The notes below the pieces were generated by a model. That model had not been told where the DNA came from. It ran no database searches and saw nothing but the letters and a program-made list of their open reading frames with translations. From Diplonema papillatum (taxonomy: Eukaryota; Euglenozoa; Diplonemea; Diplonemida; Diplonemidae): DNA of 64,000 nucleotides. The position numbers and the translations under genes were made by a program. Shown piece by piece: positions 53,560 to 64,000 of this stretch (the first letter of the stretch is position 1; every line of letters starts with the position of its first letter). The stretch is from contig JAPJBO010000525.1 in assembly GCA_030068145.1 (NCBI GenBank), positions 94,953 to 158,952 on the forward strand, read 5' to 3'.

Positions 53560-53745
53560 GTGGATACTTCCGCAAATCCAGTGTGCAATCCGGTGTGACA
53601 CCCGCCAATCCAGTGTGCAATCCGGGGGTGACACCCGCAAATCCAGTGTGCAATCCGGTGTGACACCCGCCAATCCAGTGTGCAATCCGGTGTGACACCC
53701 GCAAATCCAGTGTGCAATTCGGTGTGGCACCCGCACACCCTGTGC
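53560..53745. repeat. Tandem repeat, about 32-bp unit, about 5.5 copies
   Basis: AATCCAGTGTGCAATCCGG followed by TGTGACACCCGC recurs six times; a 22-base G run follows at 53760. Confidence 0.85.
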
Positions 53746-53784
53746 AATCCGCCTACGAGGGGGGGGGGGGGGGGGGGGGGGGAA

Positions 53785-55455
53785 TCTTAGTTTAATGTTT
53801 AGGCAGAGCACTGCCTCTCATGCATGGTTGATGCTAGCATCAAGTCGTCTAGCGTCAAGTGGAGCGGCATGGTAATCATTGACCGCTGGTGGAGACACTA
53901 CGATCCTGGCCATTTCGGCCGGATAATTACTTGTTCCGCAAAAAGAGCTCGGCTCTTGCAAGATTTTGTTTGTATTTTTTTTGAGAGTGAAAAAGTTTTT
54001 GTGTTGCCGACAATCAACCGAGGCTGATGTGCAGTTTGGTGTCTTTCGACCTTTTTGCTATGTGTTTCGGACGATCAGGGGTTTATACGGTTTGGATGCC
54101 TCCCGCTGTCGGGTGCCAGGTGGTTAATGCGAGCCTGCTGGCCCTGTACAAGTTAGCCACGCTGTCTGGTCAGCCGATTGTCCCCTGAACAAGCCTGACC
54201 ACCGAAAGAACGACAACCCTGCAATAGGACAGGCAACCGTAGCGTTTAAATCCCTGGCGACGATCCTGCACGGGTGTGCAGATCGGTGTCATTTCGACCT
54301 TTTGGTTGCTGTTATTGGTGCTGTCGATACCGACAAGCAGTTTGGTGCCTGCGACCGTTATTTTGTTGGTAAAAGAGTTTTGACGGCGTGCAGCCGCTCT
54401 TTGTAATACTCTCCTCCTCGCCCGTCTCGCTGCTCCGTACTCGCTGCTCTCGTCCTTGCTGCTGCGTGATGTCAGATTGATGGTGCGTAACAAACGTAGA
54501 AAGGTCATGCAGAGATTCTCGTGTGTATGCCACGAACTTCTTCGTGACGCCTCAGGACACTGGACTTGAAGATAAAAATGGGCAAGTGTGGGTGGGCAAG
54601 CGAGGGGTAAAATTACGGTGTTCTTCTCGAGAGCGACGGGGCAATAACCTTTGTACAAGTGTTAGTCTCGTCGGAATAGTATTAATCTTCTAAGATCTTC
54701 GATCTTATACGACAAAAATAATAAATTCCACGAAACACTCAATTTACCTCGTTTTTTTTAGCGTTTATTGTGGTTTAGAGAGTTTTTTTTTGTGTTTCCG
54801 ACGATCCCGTATGGGCGTACAGATTGGTGTCTTTCGACGTTTTTGTTTTTTGATTGGCTAGTGTTCCCGCTAAGGCCGATGGCCCGGTCGTTTTTTGAAA
54901 TGACCCCTGGACATATACTTTTTTAGAGTAAAAGTTCGCTTGAAATTCCGGGGTTTTAGGGTCTCCGTGTGACCGTTCATGAATGGGTTCTCTTAGAGCA
55001 AGAAAGGGCTATGAGGTTACGGGTTGTATATTTAGTGCACGCTTTCGTTATGGGTTATGGCTAGCCATGTCCGGGACTGTTTGTGACCGACACCAAGTAC
55101 TTTCCCTCGTGGAGTGTAGTCTTGGGGCCCCCACGTTCTACAAGTTGAGCAGGGGTTGCCTTGTAGCCCGTACCGGTCTGTTGTCCGCGTTTATATGTAT
55201 TTTCTCGCAGTGTGGTGCTTGGATTTCGCGGCACTTGCGGTGCTTCATGTGGTGCGGGTTGTTTCCGTCCTAAGATAAGGTTTTTTTTGGGTAGATTTGC
55301 AGGGTAAAACTGTTCGTTGCTCGCCACGTTTTTGCCAGTGGCCGTGGGGTGGCTTTTTCTCTGATAGTGGTGCACGCAGCCGTGTGATGCTTGCAACATG
55401 GAAAAGTCAGCACGAAGTGGTGCAGACCTCAGCAGGCTCCCTGGGTCCGTTTTAT
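53785..55455. other. Gene-free stretch with R12, R8 and R3 copies
   Basis: R12 (CAGATTGGTGTCTTTCGACC) is at about 54030, 54270 and 54820; other copies are near 36470 and 36870. R8 is at 54480-54716. R3 is at 54920-55110, matching 26268-26470. Confidence 0.6.
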
Positions 55456-57235
55456 CATAGTTGGCAAGCAAAGCAAATTTAAGCAAAGTTGGTGACCCCC
55501 GAAAAAAGCAAAGTCGATTTGCTTCAGATTCGCCTAATTTTGCTTCAATTGGCTTAAATTTGCTCAAGCAAAACTGAAGCAAAACTGAAGCAAATTTAAG
55601 CAAAGTTCGGCAGGAATGGTGAATCCAGCGTTGCATGCGGGCACTGTTCTTCATAGCGAATGGGACATTCTGCAGGGAAGTACCCCTTTCTAGCGTTTAT
55701 TGTGGTTTAGAGGTTCGGTGTTTTAGGGTCTCCGGTTGACCATTGAGGCTGTGAGGCGGGTGGTATGTGGGTAGTAGGTATGCTTAAATACGGCTAGCCA
55801 TGTTTGTAAGTGTTGCGACCGACACCAAGAAGAAATTCGCTTTGAATTTAGTCTTGGGCCCCCCACGCGCATGCATGTTGAGCAGGGGTTGCCATGCAGC
55901 TCGTATCGGTCTGTAATATGCGTTCTTACTTCCTTTGGGTTGAGGAGGACGTGCGGTGGGAGGGTCGGGTAGTAGAAAGAGAAGGTGAAGGGCTAAAAAA
56001 AAAATATTTCTTTTTGCGTAAGTGGAAGTACCCCTTTCGTCGAATGTTCAGCGCGTGGCCGAAATAGTGGACCACAATCCCATCCCCTTTGTACCTTGAG
56101 TCCCTTGAGTAGAGTCATGTTGTCGCGCAAACCACGAACAAACGCCAATGCGGCATCTATGCTGGTTCTTCCCCAGCGTCGTTTTTCGAACCGTTTGCCT
56201 TACCTCCCGGTTCGCCGCAGTCTCTGGTTGTTCGCTCTGCTCTTTCCAACGCTATTCGTGGATTAGAACGTCGGTATTTTGATTTTCCTTGATCTCTTTG
56301 TGGTCCCATCTCACCTTCAAGACACGGCTGTGTCACGCATGCTCTTGACAGACGCTATTGTCCGGCATTGTGCATGTGTGTTACAGTCGTTGTAGCAAGG
56401 GGTTTCACCCGACACTCGGATGAGGTTCGTTACTTCACCGCCGTAGGCTGTTCCCTGCCTGAAGGTCTGTTTGGCTGTCGGTGTTGAACTCTTTCTTCAA
56501 CAGCATTGCCCAGCGTCTGCGCTCATTCTGCGGTTCTTCTCTCTTGCCTGACCCCTTGCTTCCACCGGGCCTACGGGTAGGATGAAACCTGCCGCTCAGT
56601 GTCGCAGCTTTGCGAAGCCCTGCTGCTGCGGCACGGCTCGCACCTTGTCACCGGCCTTACTTGCCGTCTGCTCTTGGTAGGTGCACATCGACTTCGAACG
56701 TCTGCTGGTTCGGTGTGGCCTCTTGTTGAGACCGGCCATGTTCCCACCTCGTTGACATGCAACTACTGCCCCCTGTTCTTTGAACATGACCACCGGACAG
56801 TAGAGGAACGAGTGCCCTTGTTCATGTCTAACGCCCCCTGCCCTCATAGACGCAAGGTCTGCGAGAGTCAGAACCTTGATCACATCGAGTCGTTCTTCAG
56901 CTTTTCTGGTGTCATGTTGGGGGTTTCGATCGTCCTTCTCCTCTGTTCCGGGAACACGGTACGAATGGTTGAGCCTTGCGAGACTTTTCTTCAACGGCAC
57001 CATTCTTGTCGCCCTGCACGGCTATCGTAACAACGCAGTCCCGGCTCCGTTTCCACAGGTTCGCCTTTTCCTGCCTTCGTTGCATACTTCCTCAGTTGTC
57101 AAAATCCCTAGTGCATGCCTGCCTACCTTGCTTAAATTTGCTTAAATTTGCTTTTCTTTGCTTTTATTTGCTCGTAATCTGAAGCAAATCTCCTGAGCAA
57201 ATTTATGCAAAGCCGTCTTTGCTTGCCAACTATGG
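55456..57235. mobile_element. 1.78-kb TIR element with AAGCAAA subterminal repeats
   Basis: Ends CATAGTTGGCAAGCAAAG and CTTTGCTTGCCAACTATG are inverted, flanked by TTTAT at 55451-55455 and 57236-57240. Both ends are packed with GCAAATTTAAGCAAA-type repeats (55465-55610, 57125-57220). Inside, a minus-strand frame of 135 codons (56596-57003) and a plus frame overlap; neither shows a transposase motif. An R3 copy lies at 55690-55760. Confidence 0.72.
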
Positions 57236-57430
57236 TTTATACTGGGGAAGCCCTTGAATCGGGCCCCCAGGTTCCATGAACTTTGCTCGCTCGACAGGAA
57301 CACATGCAGCAGCGCACCAGGTCGTTTCGTATCGTTGGCCCACTGCACCACCACCTCATACCACCCCCCACTGAGCAGCCGGCCTTTCTTTGCCCAAACA
57401 AGGCCAGCTGGCCGGCCTTTTTTAGGCAAG

Positions 57431-57669
57431 AACATTTCCGGAGTTGGGGCTTGCACTGATAAACGAAGCAACGGACGATCAGCATCAACTGACCAAAGGT
57501 GATGAAAATGATAAGTCAAAAGTTTCTTGTTCTTCGCGTGTACAGGGTATGAACCTCTCTGGGGGGGTTTCCTGCACTAGCACTTTTTCGCTGGCTTCGT
57601 TTTCTCTTTCATGTGCAACCGTTGTTCCGGAAATGTTCCCGTCAGTACAGATGTACTGTTAAAAAAAAG
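57431..57669 (+). repeat. Dispersed repeat R6, copy 3
   Basis: Same as 44727-44967, from AACATTTCCGGAGTTGGGG to GATGTACTGTTAAAAAA. Confidence 0.82.
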
Positions 57670-58827
57670 AATGCCGGTCTTTTTTTAGAGTTTGTATCAG
57701 TATTCGCCGGGTGGTTTGTTTGTGTGATTTAACCTACATGTGTTTTGGTTAACCCACTGCCAACGTTCTTCTTAGCTATAACAAATACTGTCTCCGGGAG
57801 CAGAAATTGGTTGTCACAAAAACAATCTTTCGCAGGATAAAAAAAGACCGGCTATTTCCTTAGCGGGAGCACTGGTTGGCTGGAGTGGGGAAGTAGCTTG
57901 GAACGCAATATAATAGAAAACGACTGCCAAAATGCGAAACGCAGAGCATGTTTCGGGGCGCTTGGGACACTTTGTGCGGTGGTCGAGCTCAGGAAGAAAA
58001 CAAACAAATGCTGCGTAGGTACTAAGGGACAAGCCAATAAGAAGTCGAAGAACCACAATCTCTTGAGCGGGGGCTTTTCATTATTATATTCTCAGGACTT
58101 TTGACCTGTTGTGTTTGTGTGATTTGTCGTGTAGGGGGTTGACCCGCATGACCTCACGTCCGTTCAACACGTGGTTCGGTAGTTACAGCACTTGGGATCC
58201 CTTCGGTTCTTTGCTGGCAGTATCGTCGAGCATTTCCTTCCAAGCTGGCGCTTTCGTTTGTGCGTGCCGGGTGATCGTTTTTCCACTTGTATTTACCCTG
58301 TGTATATTCAGGTAAGGAACTCTGATCAACCACCAAAACACGCTGCCTACGTCTTTTTAGCCTGCACAATACATTGAAGGGCAACCCGCAAGATAGTACT
58401 AAAAAAATATGTCTTCGCTCTTTCGCTATGCGCAGATAGAACTCATTGTTGCGGGAAGGGTGGGTTCTGTGCTCGTGTGTTAAAGCGCATGGCTTTCAGT
58501 GGGTGAATCGAAGTATAGCCCACCGGTCAATTTCCAGTTTCCGACACGGGGTATGTGCAACAGCTGAGTGTCTATACACAGGCGGCGCATCTCGATGTGG
58601 TAAGCTTTCTCTGTGCAACGAGGTTGGCCTAGCTGTTCCAAACTGCTGGTGCAAGCACCGTCGGCAGTCGCCACCTGGGTCACAGTCTCAAGCATGGGGC
58701 CACGAACCCGGTGATCTTTAGCAATATTGGTGGTTTAGAAGGTCGGCATCTTAAATTGCTCTTTAGGATACTGCTGTTGTGCTGCATAGCTGCGATTGCT
58801 CAGCGGGTGCTTTTGAATGGGTAAGGA
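57670..58827. other. Gene-free stretch with R2, R10 and dispersed repeats
   Basis: R2 58095-58260; R10 58255-58400 (TATATTCAGGTAAGGAAC); CAACAGCTGAGTGTC repeat 58558-58590; R3 core near 58735. Confidence 0.6.
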
Positions 58828-59032
58828 ATACTCGAGGGACTGCCTTGTGCTCATTTCGACGGGGAGAAACGATACAACTACAAAGTGGGTCTTTTTTTGT
58901 AGAACCGCCACTAAACCCGGATTTGCCTGTGTTTCGTGTGGGCTACAGCACGGTTACCTCCTGTGAGGTTTCACGACTGGCAGCCCAACTCCTCGAGTAT
59001 TTCCTGCAAAGCAGGTGCTCATACAAAAAAGA
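58828..59032 (+). repeat. SINE-like repeat R1, copy 11 (diverged)
   Basis: From ATACTCGAGGGACTGCC to GTGCTCATACAAAAAA, with deletions in the middle. Confidence 0.8.
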
Positions 59033-59274
59033 TGTGCTTATTTATTTAGAACATGGGCAGTGTGTGTGTGCCTATTTGCTTGCTTATTTTCGCTCTCATC
59101 TCTTATTTTTTGGCGAGCCAAGCTCATGATCCTTGCGACTGACACCAAGTTCACATTCGTTAGGAGTGTCGGCTCGGAAACTGGCCGGCTAATATTAATC
59201 TTCTAAGACTAGCATCTTCTACGACATGAGCCAATTCACCTACCCCCCTACGAGCGACCTGAGCTTACGCGGTG

Positions 59275-60010
59275 ATGCGCATTGTCACCGCAGATTCTTT
59301 GCATTCTAACTTAAACGAATTACGCGGGCATTGCAGACGGAAGCGCGGGCCTCCGCCCCTTGGGGACGCCCGAAGCGACACGTGTGAAGAAGCAGCCGAC
59401 GCCACCATCGACCCCCGAGGCACCACAAAGGAAGCGGGATGCCGGCGCCAACACCCTGGCCCGGTCGACCCTTCCTTCAAAAAGAGACGACTGCATCATC
59501 CGGGGTCTGTGGACATGGTCAACAGGATCGTCAATGTGTCACCACTTCAGATCTCTGCATCCGGGTTGCGGAATGTTCACGCATTCCCTTTCGGCAATTC
59601 TGCACGTCCGAGCAAGAAGGCGACAACACCAGCTACTCGAATACGCGCGTATTACACTGTGCGTGACACGGTGCGCTATGCCACGAAATTGAGCAGATGG
59701 CAGACTATCGCCACAGATTCTCCACACACAACAACTTAAACGAATTACGCGGGCATTGCAGACGGAAGCGCGGGCCTTTGCCCCCAGGGGACGCCCGAAG
59801 CGACACGAAGTCGAGACGCAAGCTGAGAAGAAGCAGCCGACGCCACCATCGACCCCCGAGGCACCACAAAGGAAGCGGCGGATGCCGGCGCCAACACCGT
59901 CATCGAGAACCCGCCGAAGGCGACAACACCAGCTCGCGCGTATTACACTGTGCGTGACACGGTGCGCTCTGAGAGGTATGTCACGAAATTGAGCAGATGC
60001 GGACTATCGC
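59275..60010. repeat. Direct duplication, two copies of about 300-420 bp (family R11)
   Basis: 59275-59690 and 59700-60000 share TTAAACGAATTACGCGGGC, GGGACGCCCGAAGCGACAC, CCACCATCGACCCCCGAGG and GTGCGTGACACGGTGCGCT. The lead motif CGCCACAGATT..TGCATTCTAA also occurs near 16740, 60010 and 61275. Confidence 0.82.
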
Positions 60011-62202
60011 CACAGATTGTTTGCATTCTCAAAATGATTACACTCGACTACGCTCAATTTTTCGCACGAAACTAGTGTAGGCGGAGGTGATCCGTGGCAC
60101 GTGTCAGAGGGGATTGCCAGGAACGAGTCAAGGGCGAACGCGTGTCCAGAAGGTAAAGTGCACGGTCTGCAGGTACCGTACTGAGCCTGATTCCAGACGC
60201 TCGGTACTGCTTACAGGCGCAAGACGCGGTGACGTGGTGTTGCGAGAACCGCCACAGGGAAGGTGATGGCCTAGCCGTGAAGATGTGCCCTAAACGCCGG
60301 ATGACGCAGTGTGCCACGTGTTCGACGACAGCGGAATGCTGTCGCAACCACCGCCACCGGTCTCGATCATGAGACGCCGACGTGTGACAGAAGACCCGGG
60401 CACTGCTGTGCAGGAAGGGGCACCACTGGGCGGCCGTGGCGAGAGGAGAAGTGCCGACAGCGACGAAGGAGCCGGAGAGCCCCGCGAACAGCGAAGCGAG
60501 AGAACGTGGCGCTGGTGTTTCCGGAAGCGGCAGAAGACGAGCAAGAACCTTGCGATCCATCGTGGGAACTCCAAAAAGGCAAACGAGCGCTCTTCAGGAC
60601 AACATCGGTTGAGACCTCCTGGGCTAGCCTGTTCTCTCTTCAGCCGTGGCTATCTCGGGGGAGTTGCCCCACGAACGGAAGTGATTCTCCCCTTTTCCCC
60701 TTTGTCCTGAGCTGGAAAGACAGAAGCATGTGTCCATGCCTGAGTGAGTAGCGCGGAGAATTCCCGCATCAAACAGCATCGAGAGCGAGGGCCGAAAAGA
60801 CGGCACCGACGCGAGCAAAGAAGCGACAAACGACCTCCGCGTTCGCAACCTTCGGGTGAGACCGTCGAAACGCAGCCGAAAAAACCGAGCGGGCAGACGG
60901 CTCCACAGAAGACAACACGGCCATTGCCCAGCGCCGTGAAGAAGCAGACATCGACGCGCCACCGATGAAGCTGGACGAGCAGCCGAAGGAGAAGCGAAGC
61001 GCCAAGCGCGGCTCCCGTCATGTGCATTGTGTGAGGGCAGACCTTCACCAGGCAGTATTCTGCCCAGAACTGAAACTAATATTCTCTCGCCCCTACCTCT
61101 TCTTCTGCACTTGTGTTCATGCGCCGTGACAGTGGCCGCGGAAAACACGTCGGAATCGAGGTGGAGTGCGCTTTTCAACGTGCCAGCGCCTGAGCACCGA
61201 TCAAGACGAGCTGAAAAGGCGAAATCATGACGCGTCACGTGCGAAGAGATGACCGCGACGCAGGCGATGCAGATTGTCGCCACAGATTGTTTGCATTCTA
61301 ATCCAAAACTACAAGGCTCGACGACATTCGATCGGACAGGGGATGAATTGGCTCACGACAACAAAAAAGAAGAACTGAGATTTCGTTTCTTTCTTTAGAG
61401 TGCAGATTCGAGTTAAGAATCCGGAATTTTAAAGTCTCCGGGTGACCATCGTCAAATGGGTTCTTTTGTAGTAAAGAATGGGACGTTCACGAGAAACGTC
61501 GTTCTGATGGCTGGCGGCTTTGCTTTATTACTTGCTTGCTTTTGAACTTTTTTTGTTTGAAGACGTCGGTGTTTTACAGTCTCCGGTTGACTTGTGAGGC
61601 GGGGGTGGGGACCTTGTAATTGTATTAGGTTGACGTTTGACTGCTTTTTTGTTTGTCGTCTCTTTTGCACATGCGTTCGTATACTGTTATACTTAACTTC
61701 GTGCGTTCGTATACTTTTATACTTAACTTTGTCTGGCCGCGGTTAGTAACGTGACCGACATATGTCCACAATCGTAGTGGATGTGTTCCTGTGTTCACAT
61801 GGTTTCGCCTCTTGTGGACCGTTTCTCGTGTTTTAATCGTCCCTTCTCTTTTGAGAGTGAACGTTCGGTTGAAACTTCCGGGTTTTAAAGTCTCCGGGTG
61901 ACTTCGGGCTGATATCCTTTGTGCGCTGCGGGTACTTATTTAAAGCGTTATTTGTGGATTAGAAGGTCGGTATTTTAAAGTCTCCGGTTGACCGTAGAGG
62001 CTTGGGTATGGCGGGGGGTTGAGAAAAGTAAAAGAGTGCGACTCGTTTCGGGTGTTGTGTCACTCCGTTGTGAAACCTTGTGAAGTCCCCTAACGCGTTT
62101 AGAGGGTGCTTGGGTTTGGGTAGGGTGTGGTCGTTCTGCTGCGGCGTGAAAAGCCAGGAAGTTTCGACGCTAATCTTCGACTCTTGACCTTTAAGGGTGC
62201 TT
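60011..62202. other. No supported gene; R3 copies
   Basis: 60070-61280 has long overlapping GC-rich frames on both strands with no known motif. 61170-61275 is related to 29325-29470. R3 cores lie near 61430, 61580, 61890 and 61985. Confidence 0.4.
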
Positions 62203-62210
62203 ACACGAGG

Positions 62211-62517
62211 CAGGGCTTACGCTCCGTTTTCGGTCTCAGAGAAAATACGTGTGGACCACGTGTGGGCGCTTAAGGTTCGAGGGGAAAAAAAAAACCTTCC
62301 CCCTCAATGTGCGACGGCAAAAGAAATAGTGTCGCTACTGACTTGGCGACACCTGGCTGTGCGGCCTTGACCGCTAGTGGGCCTAGACTCCCCTGCATGT
62401 GGACCAACAAATCAAAATCCACATGTGGTACCTGTGGATCCACACGTGGGGGAACAAAATCCAAAAAGAATTAACGTGTGGAAATCCACACGTTCCACAC
62501 GTGGAGCGTAAGCCCTG
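62211..62517. mobile_element. hAT-like MITE, copy 3 (307 bp)
   Basis: Same length and ends as 39169-39475, with 8-bp duplication ACACGAGG at 62203-62210 and 62518-62525. It lies within an R3-type repeat unit. Confidence 0.93.
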
Positions 62518-62710
62518 ACACGAGGTGAGAGTTTCGGTGTGTACCTTCGCTGTTGATTATTGATAATTTCGGCAATTATCCACATTCCTTGTATACGGTA
62601 GGCCGCGTGTACTTGTTTAAGGGTGGTGACACGAGGTGAGAGTTTCGGTGTGTACCTTCCTTATATACGGTAGGCCCTCAGTTTGGTGCCGTTTTTAGTA
62701 TTCAAGTTTT

Positions 62711-62833
62711 GGTGCAATTCCCTTATATCCCAACACTTGAAATTTTGTTCCCTAATATCCCAATGGGCAAGGCAGTCCCATTGGGATATTAGGGAACAAA
62801 GTTTCAACTGTTGGGAGATAAGGGAACTACACC
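62711..62833. mobile_element. 123-bp hairpin element
   Basis: Arms TTCCCTTAT.TCCCAACA and GTTCCCTAATATCCCAATGG pair with CCATTGGGATATTAGGGAAC and TGTTGGGAGATAAGGGAA. A degenerate copy lies at 63020-63150. Confidence 0.82.
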
Positions 62834-64000
62834 TTTAAAGTCTCCGGGTGACCTTGGGCAGATAGCCTTTGTGTGCTGCGTGCACTTATTTAAGGGTGGT
62901 TACACGAGGTGAGAGTTTCGGTGTGTACCTTCGCTGTTGATCATTGAAGGTTTCGGCAATTTTCCACATTCCTTATAGACGGCAGGCCCTCAGTTTAGCG
63001 CCGTTTTTAGTATTTAAGTTTTTGGTGCAATTCCCTTACTTGAAACTACTTTGTTCCCCAATTTTTCAACCGAGGATTGCCTTGGGCAAAGGCAATCCCA
63101 TTGGGATACAAGGGAGCGAAACTTGTTTGGTTGGGATATAATTGTGTGATCCATATGCCCGGTGCAAACCCGGAAAACTCAAGGGGGGTCCGATTTTTTA
63201 TTTTGCACCACCCCTTCAGGTTATGGCAGGTGATCGCTGCAATCAAGCTAAACCGACTGCACCAGGGTCCTGTCGAGTAAAAACCAACACCAATTAATAT
63301 GTAAGGCGGCACCGAAAGTGTAGGTCCACCGCCGGAATGCTTTGCCATTGCAGCGCTGAATGCACATCTCTGACAGACAGGAACCACTATTTTCCAAAGA
63401 CTCCAGAGGGCAAGCCGGGTTGTGCTTGACGCAACGGACTACAACCGACCACCAGCCAGCAATTGCCTCAAAACTCCCCCGATACTACGGGAACCGAGGA
63501 GCCTGATACAAGCAGATTAACCCTCTGCCCTCGCTGTTTCCAAATGAAGCATCATTTCCAAATTCGTGTGTCATGCTGGCTCTTGCCGGATGCTAGCGAG
63601 CGAGCGTTACTTCATCACCGCGCCGTAGCTTCCCTTGTGCCCTGGGTTCCATGATTGGCTGTTCTCGGTCGGTAGGCCCGAGTCGGTGGTTCCTCGTCTT
63701 TACACTTCTTCTTCAATTGTTTAACCCCAACGTCCGGCGAATGCCTGCATTTGCGGCACTCATCGTCTGCATCGATGTTCTGCATCCGCGGTACGTGCTT
63801 ACTTTTCAGTCGACAACTACTGCTCCCGACACATTGAGCTAATGCTAGCTCCACTGCAGAACGAGTGGTGCGACCTGTCTCTGCTAATTGCGTGACGCTT
63901 GTTTGCACGCAGTTGCGCGTCCACGAACGCCACGCACCCATGCTCGGTAGCCATTCCTCCCAGCTGCCGGGGTTGTTGGTACCCGCATTTTGGAGTGCAT
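62834..64000. other. No supported gene to the window end
   Basis: 62830-63020 is an R3-type unit (CACGAGGTGAGAGTTTCGG). A minus-strand frame at 63615-63941 has a Cys-x2-Cys motif (ECRKCRHSP) and loosely resembles DNA around 56430-56620; it may be a transposase remnant, but I cannot show that. Confidence 0.4.

Noticed and set aside
56596..57003. Transposase gene in the 55.5-57.2 kb element
   Set aside because: The 135-codon frame has no catalytic motif I can recognise; kept only as an element without known coding function.
60072..61283. Long minus-strand frames (162 and 219 codons)
   Set aside because: Several frames are open on both strands because of high GC; no motif, and part is a dispersed repeat shared with 29325-29470.

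Overview
This is nuclear DNA of a eukaryotic microbe. It has GT-AG introns with GC-rich exons, a cytosolic ribosomal protein gene, a ciliary protein gene, reverse-transcribing and cut-and-paste transposons, a satellite array and very many short dispersed repeats. Ankyrin-rich, intron-bearing, ciliated and transposon-laden genomes of this kind occur in algae such as chromerids and other alveolates or stramenopiles. A chromerid-like alga is my best guess, but nothing in the sequence proves it.

Only four host genes are convincing, all on the minus strand. (1) 404-16108 is a four-exon coiled-coil/ankyrin-repeat protein of about 1,081 residues; its last intron (6.7 kb) holds a complete tyrosine-recombinase retrotransposon. 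(2) 22431-25854 is a three-exon gene that fuses a CFAP161-like ciliary domain to a calcyphosin-like four-EF-hand domain; its first intron carries a relic of a cathepsin X-type protease and its stop codon lies just beyond a satellite array. (3) 29902-30453 encodes ribosomal protein eL20 (L18a). (4) 42060-43415 is an intronless 451-codon orphan. Genes 1, 3 and 4 each have a partial, decayed tandem copy beside them.

The rest is repeats. 1341-6152 is a gag/YR/RT/RNase H element with split direct repeats. 17.2-19.1 kb is a foldback-like structure: two inverted minisatellite arms around a telomere-like core. 20.15-22.42 kb is a 118-bp satellite. 36.3-37.7, 39.2-39.5 and 62.2-62.5 kb are hAT-like elements with perfect 8-bp target duplications. 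45.7-47.3 kb is a foldback with arms of about 0.6 kb, and 55.5-57.2 kb is a terminal-inverted-repeat element with AAGCAAA subterminal repeats. 48.72-49.05 kb is an 11-bp minisatellite. Several SINE-like families recur throughout; the commonest (called R1 below) has at least 12 copies.

I saw no tRNA, rRNA, snRNA, CRISPR array or prokaryotic operon. All exon coordinates come from reading splice signals and frame continuity by eye, with no transcript data.
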